Source: Sphingomonas faeni (GTDB taxonomy: Bacteria; Pseudomonadota; Alphaproteobacteria; Sphingomonadales; Sphingomonadaceae). From it: a stretch of DNA of 64,000 bases. Under the pieces are notes generated by a model. The model was not told the origin of the DNA. It did no database searches and was given only the letters and a program-made list of their open reading frames with translations. Each line of letters begins with the position of its first letter. Position 1 is the first letter of the stretch. The stretch covers positions 62,001 through 126,000 of the forward strand of contig NZ_JANBVH010000005.1 in assembly GCF_024273235.1 (NCBI RefSeq), read 5' to 3'. Made by a program: the position numbers and the translations under genes. Positions 61,421 to 64,000 of this stretch are shown here, one piece after another.

Positions 61421-62109
61421 GCGTGCATCGTGAACGTCATCTCGTTTCCCGCACCGGGTGGTTGCGCGCGGCGGTGCTCGGCGCAAACGACGGCATCGTC
61501 TCGACCGCCAGCCTGATCGCGGGCGTCGCCGCATCGGGCGCGACGACCGGCGCGGTGCTGGTCGCAGGATCGGCGGCGATGGTCGCGGGGGCGATGTCGA
61601 TGGCGGCGGGCGAATATGTCTCGGTCAGTTCGCAGGCCGACAGCGAGACCGCCGATCTGGCGCGCGAGCATGCCGAACTGACCAGCGACTGGGTGCACGA
61701 GCATGACGAACTCGCGCAGATCTACGTCGCGCGCGGCCTTGACGCATCTCTCGCCCATCAGGTCGCCGAGCAGTTGATGGCCCATGACGCACTCGGGGCG
61801 CATGCCCGCGACGAACTCGGTATCTCGGATATCGTCATGGCGCGGCCGGTCCAGGCTGCGTTCGCCTCGGCCATCAGCTTCGTCACCGGCGCCGTCCTGC
61901 CGTTGGCGGTCGCCGCGCTGACGCCCGCGCCGCAGCGACTGGTCGTGGTCGTCGGCGCGACGCTCGTCTTCCTCGCCATACTCGGCGTGGTCGGCGCCAG
62001 GGCAGGGGGTGCCCGGCCGCTTCGGCCCGCGCTCCGCGTCTTGTCATGGGGTGCCGCGGCGATGGCTGCCACCGCCGGCATCGGTCATCTCGTCGGGACC
62101 GCCGTCTGA
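61417..62109 (+). CDS. VIT1/CCC1-family divalent metal transporter
   Basis: 230 residues with about five membrane helices. The start matches the family (LRAAVLGANDGIVSTASLIAGV), followed by SMAAGEYVSVSSQADSETADLAREHAEL with the acidic metal-binding loop. VIT1/CCC1 proteins move Fe2+ or Mn2+ out of the cytoplasm. Coupled to the DUF3833 lipoprotein by a four-base overlap. Its closeness to the STN receptor unit could mean iron balance. Confidence 0.9.
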   Translation: MSVHRERHLVSRTGWLRAAVLGANDGIVSTASLIAGVAASGATTGAVLVAGSAAMVAGAMSMAAGEYVSVSSQADSETADLAREHAELTSDWVHEHDELAQIYVARGLDASLAHQVAEQLMAHDALGAHARDELGISDIVMARPVQAAFASAISFVTGAVLPLAVAALTPAPQRLVVVVGATLVFLAILGVVGARAGGARPLRPALRVLSWGAAAMAATAGIGHLVGTAV

Positions 62110-62503
62110 TCTTTCCGCCGACCTGCCCGGCGTTGCATAATTGTCATCGTGAAGATTTCTTTCGAGAAAAGATCCGATTTGATCGACAATTCTGGGCGCC
62201 GTCGCACTGGCATAGGGCGGTCGCAGCGACGGCGGCAGGCTATTGTAAGCTCATGCCGGGCGGGGGGGCGATGAACGGCAAGACGACGCTAAAGTGTTAA
62301 TAAGGAAGCAGTTTACCGATAATTGACGCCTGTCGTCTGGACGCGTCGATCGCTGTCCGATGACTAGGCTGCCGTAGCGGAATGTCAGGCTCCATCGCGC
62401 CGATGTCGCCGACGTCGTGCCGACCGGTTGTAAATTTAACCGGGCATAAGGTTAACTATCTCGAAAACCTTAACTGCGACAGTCCTCGTATAAGGAGCCT
62501 TAT
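62110..62503. other. 394-base AT-richer leader of the cellulose synthase operon
   Basis: No gene is visible; the frames crossing it have no binding sites. AT content rises after 62280 (TAAATTTAAC and similar). It holds an inverted repeat AAGGTT (62448-62453) and AACCTT (62466-62471) and the palindrome over the bcsR ribosome binding site. It probably contains the operon promoter. I found no convincing c-di-GMP riboswitch. Confidence 0.55.
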
Positions 62504-62504
62504 A
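62489..62504 (+). promoter_or_regulatory. Palindrome overlapping the bcsR-like ribosome binding site
   Basis: TATAAGGAGCCTTATA is an inverted repeat around AAGGAG that ends at the A of the start codon. As RNA it could hide the binding site or be a target of a protein dimer. The central loop of two bases is too tight for a normal hairpin, so the feature may be a DNA or dimer site. Confidence 0.5.
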
Positions 62505-62803
62505 TGAGACCCGACGTTAAGGCGTTATTAGCACGACTAGGACAGCGCGATTTCCAGTATCGCCAGTTCGCCGATCCTATTGCCGATGTCGAGCCGTGGC
62601 CGATGTTCGCCGCATTGCTTGAAGATGACCGGGTCGTCGGTCGCGCCGAGACGGTCGATAACAGGCAACATGCTGTAAAATCGTCAAACTTTCTTGGAGA
62701 ATATAGCGACACGACTTCCGTGAACGCGCCGGTCGAGCGGCAGGGGGGCAGTCTTCGCGCCTTCCTGTCCGGCCTGTCGGACGATGGCGGGGAGCGTCGC
62801 TAG
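62504..62803 (+). CDS. bcsR: BcsR-like cellulose biosynthesis protein
   Basis: 99 residues. The N-terminus DVKALLARLGQRDFQYRQFA, followed by PWPMFAALL, resembles the short BcsR proteins that with BcsQ stabilise the cellulose synthase complex in E. coli. The C-terminus is longer and hydrophilic. It directly precedes bcsQ with no gap (TAG then ATG). AAGGAG lies inside a palindrome just before its ATG. Confidence 0.68.
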   Translation: MRPDVKALLARLGQRDFQYRQFADPIADVEPWPMFAALLEDDRVVGRAETVDNRQHAVKSSNFLGEYSDTTSVNAPVERQGGSLRAFLSGLSDDGGERR

Positions 62804-63520
62804 ATGCCGTTGATCCTTTGCCATTCCCCGGTCGGCGGCGTCGGGACGACGTTCCTCACCGCGCATCTCGCGCTCGGGCTCGCCTCGCGCGGCTATGACG
62901 TCACCGCAATCGACTTCACCCACGCCGACGCGCTCAAGCTGTTCTTCGGGATGCTGCCGACGCAGGAAATCCCGGCAATGACCGATGCTGCCAGCGAAGG
63001 TATCGTCGTCGACGGAGTCGAACTCCTGTCCGGCCATGCCGCCGCGCAGAGCGGCAGTTTCGGCCGGTTGCTGGCACAGCACGCGACTTCGCCGTTCGAC
63101 GACGACCGGATCGTGATCGCCGACGTCGCCTCCGCCGATCTCGCGCTCAAGACCAGCCTGTTGTCGCATGCCGCGCTGCATCTGTGCGCGCTCGCACCGC
63201 AGCCGACGTCGCTGGCGGCGCTGGCGAAGGTCCAGCCGGGGACGCCGACGATCGATCTGGAGCAGACCGTGTTCGTGCTCAACCAGCTCGACGATACGCG
63301 CAAGCTGTCGCGGCACAGCCAGATCTTCCTGCGAGCGCTGTTCGGCGAAAAGCTGATCGCGACGGTGCGTCGGGACGAGGCGGTGAACGAGGCGCTGGCG
63401 TCGTTCCAGCCGGTCGCGCGCTACGCCAAGCAGAGCGTCGTGCTGTCCGACCTCGCGACGCTGACCGCCGCGATCGAGACGCGCTGCGGCTTTGTCTCGC
63501 GAGAGGATCGGGCCCAGTGA
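62804..63520 (+). CDS. bcsQ: Cellulose biosynthesis protein BcsQ (ParA-like ATPase)
   Basis: 238 residues. A MinD/ParA-like P-loop NTPase with the BcsQ-type loop SPVGGVGTTFLTAHLALGL, where the signature Lys of KGGVGKTT is replaced by Thr as in known BcsQ proteins. VIADVASADLALKTSLLSHA and VFVLNQLDDTRKLS fit the later Walker motifs. BcsQ localises the cellulose synthase to the cell pole. Its TGA overlaps the bcsA GTG by four bases. Confidence 0.87.
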   Translation: MPLILCHSPVGGVGTTFLTAHLALGLASRGYDVTAIDFTHADALKLFFGMLPTQEIPAMTDAASEGIVVDGVELLSGHAAAQSGSFGRLLAQHATSPFDDDRIVIADVASADLALKTSLLSHAALHLCALAPQPTSLAALAKVQPGTPTIDLEQTVFVLNQLDDTRKLSRHSQIFLRALFGEKLIATVRRDEAVNEALASFQPVARYAKQSVVLSDLATLTAAIETRCGFVSREDRAQ

Positions 63521-64000
63521 AGACGCCTGGCAACACCAACCAGCCCCGCTTTAGCAACACGCTGGGTATTCCAGCGATATTGGGCATCGTCGTCGCGGCG
63601 TTCCTGGCCCTTGTCGTGGTCACCGTACCGCTGGCGCTGAAGGCACAATGGATCTTCGCCGGGGTATCGATCCTCGGTGCGATCCTGCTCGGCCGGGGAA
63701 CGTCGCGACGTGCGACGCTGGTGCTTGCCCTGCTCTCGCTCGTCGTATCGACGCGCTATCTGTTCTGGCGGACCACCGCGACGCTCGAGTTCGAAAGCGC
63801 GCTCGGCACCGTGCTGGGCATGGGGCTGTACCTCGCCGAGCTGTACGCCTGGATCATCCTCGCGCTCGGCGTGTTGCAGACCGCGTGGCCGCTCGATCGA
63901 CAGGCGGTCGAACTGGTCGGCGAGCCGCATGAATGGCCGACCGTCGACGTCTATATCCCGACCTATAACGAGAGCCTGGAGATCGTCCGGACGACGGTGC
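63517..64000 (+). CDS. bcsA: Cellulose synthase catalytic subunit BcsA, 5' part
   Basis: Cut by the window edge after about 161 residues. Begins at GTG 63517 overlapping the bcsQ stop. Membrane helices lie at about 18-40, 45-62 and 97-117, with the characteristic VVSTRYLFWRTTATLEF. The start of the glycosyltransferase domain is seen in WPTVDVYIPTYNESLEIVRT, which is diagnostic of the BcsA family using UDP-glucose. The rest, including the PilZ domain, should follow downstream. Confidence 0.93.
   Translation, partial: MKTPGNTNQPRFSNTLGIPAILGIVVAAFLALVVVTVPLALKAQWIFAGVSILGAILLGRGTSRRATLVLALLSLVVSTRYLFWRTTATLEFESALGTVLGMGLYLAELYAWIILALGVLQTAWPLDRQAVELVGEPHEWPTVDVYIPTYNESLEIVRTTV

Noticed and set aside
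62046..62300. Plus-strand open frame overlapping the VIT1 end and the cellulose leader
   Set aside because: No binding site, no homology, and its first half is an out-of-frame reading of the transporter gene.

Overview
The window is chromosomal DNA of high GC content from an alphaproteobacterium, most probably a Sphingomonas-like member of the Sphingomonadales. Supporting signs are the sequence style of the housekeeping genes (hemB, gyrA, dxs, ctaA, and rplM with an rpsI that carries an N-terminal extension), several TonB-dependent receptors including a FecI/FecR-linked one, DUF2171, DUF3857 and DUF952 proteins, and many short palindromic repeats between genes. There is no rRNA operon, CRISPR array, prophage or intact insertion sequence. 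Species cannot be named from this alone.

Layout. 0-4 kb: a frameshifted DUF4153/4173 membrane protein, then an OmpR-type regulator and its kinase. 4-7 kb: a DUF3857/transglutaminase exported protein, then decayed genes (a hipA toxin remnant and a conserved fragment) next to the 3' end of tRNA-Ala(CGC), probably the scar of an old island. 7-15 kb: a low-complexity DUF2171 protein with a possible EcfG stress promoter, a CurA-like reductase, CorA, and a five-gene operon (ATP-grasp, SfnG-like monooxygenase, metN, metI, metQ) that looks devoted to sulfur or methionine supply. 15-31 kb: cyclophilin, lipid kinase, hemB, a GNAT remnant, a membrane/spermidine-synthase-like fusion, two identical tRNA-Arg(ACG), two hydrolases, gyrA-DUF952, yaaA-SDR and a large periplasmic TPR-like protein. 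31-41 kb: Lrp regulator, unusual PAS/histidine kinase with a coupled polysaccharide deacetylase, rplM-rpsI, ctaA, a merC-zur pair behind a Zur-like operator, and dxs with a coupled 57-residue membrane peptide.

41-51 kb is a carbohydrate utilisation locus: GH144-like glucanase, Oar-like TonB-dependent receptor, LacI regulator, GH3 beta-glucosidase and a GPH-type sugar transporter. A perfect 16-bp palindrome sits between the LacI and GH3 genes. The gene content fits uptake and breakdown of a beta-glucan, possibly beta-1,2-glucan. 51-56.7 kb holds two divergent units of envelope-type genes (flippase-like membrane protein and DUF2141 on one side; DUF2334 deacetylase, GT4 glycosyltransferase, a one-helix protein and a DUF347-repeat membrane protein on the other). 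I do not recognise this set as a named pathway, and it is the best candidate here for an undescribed system. 56.8-62 kb: an ECF sigma/FecR/STN-receptor signalling unit, then a DUF3833 lipoprotein coupled to a VIT1-type transporter. 62.5-64 kb: the start of a bacterial cellulose synthase operon (BcsR-like, BcsQ, BcsA), cut by the window edge.

Intergenic repeats fall into five recognisable imperfect-palindrome families (called A to E here), mostly at the 3' ends of genes. One has landed inside a GNAT gene, and a block of two families together with the 3' tail of the lrp gene is duplicated in tandem.
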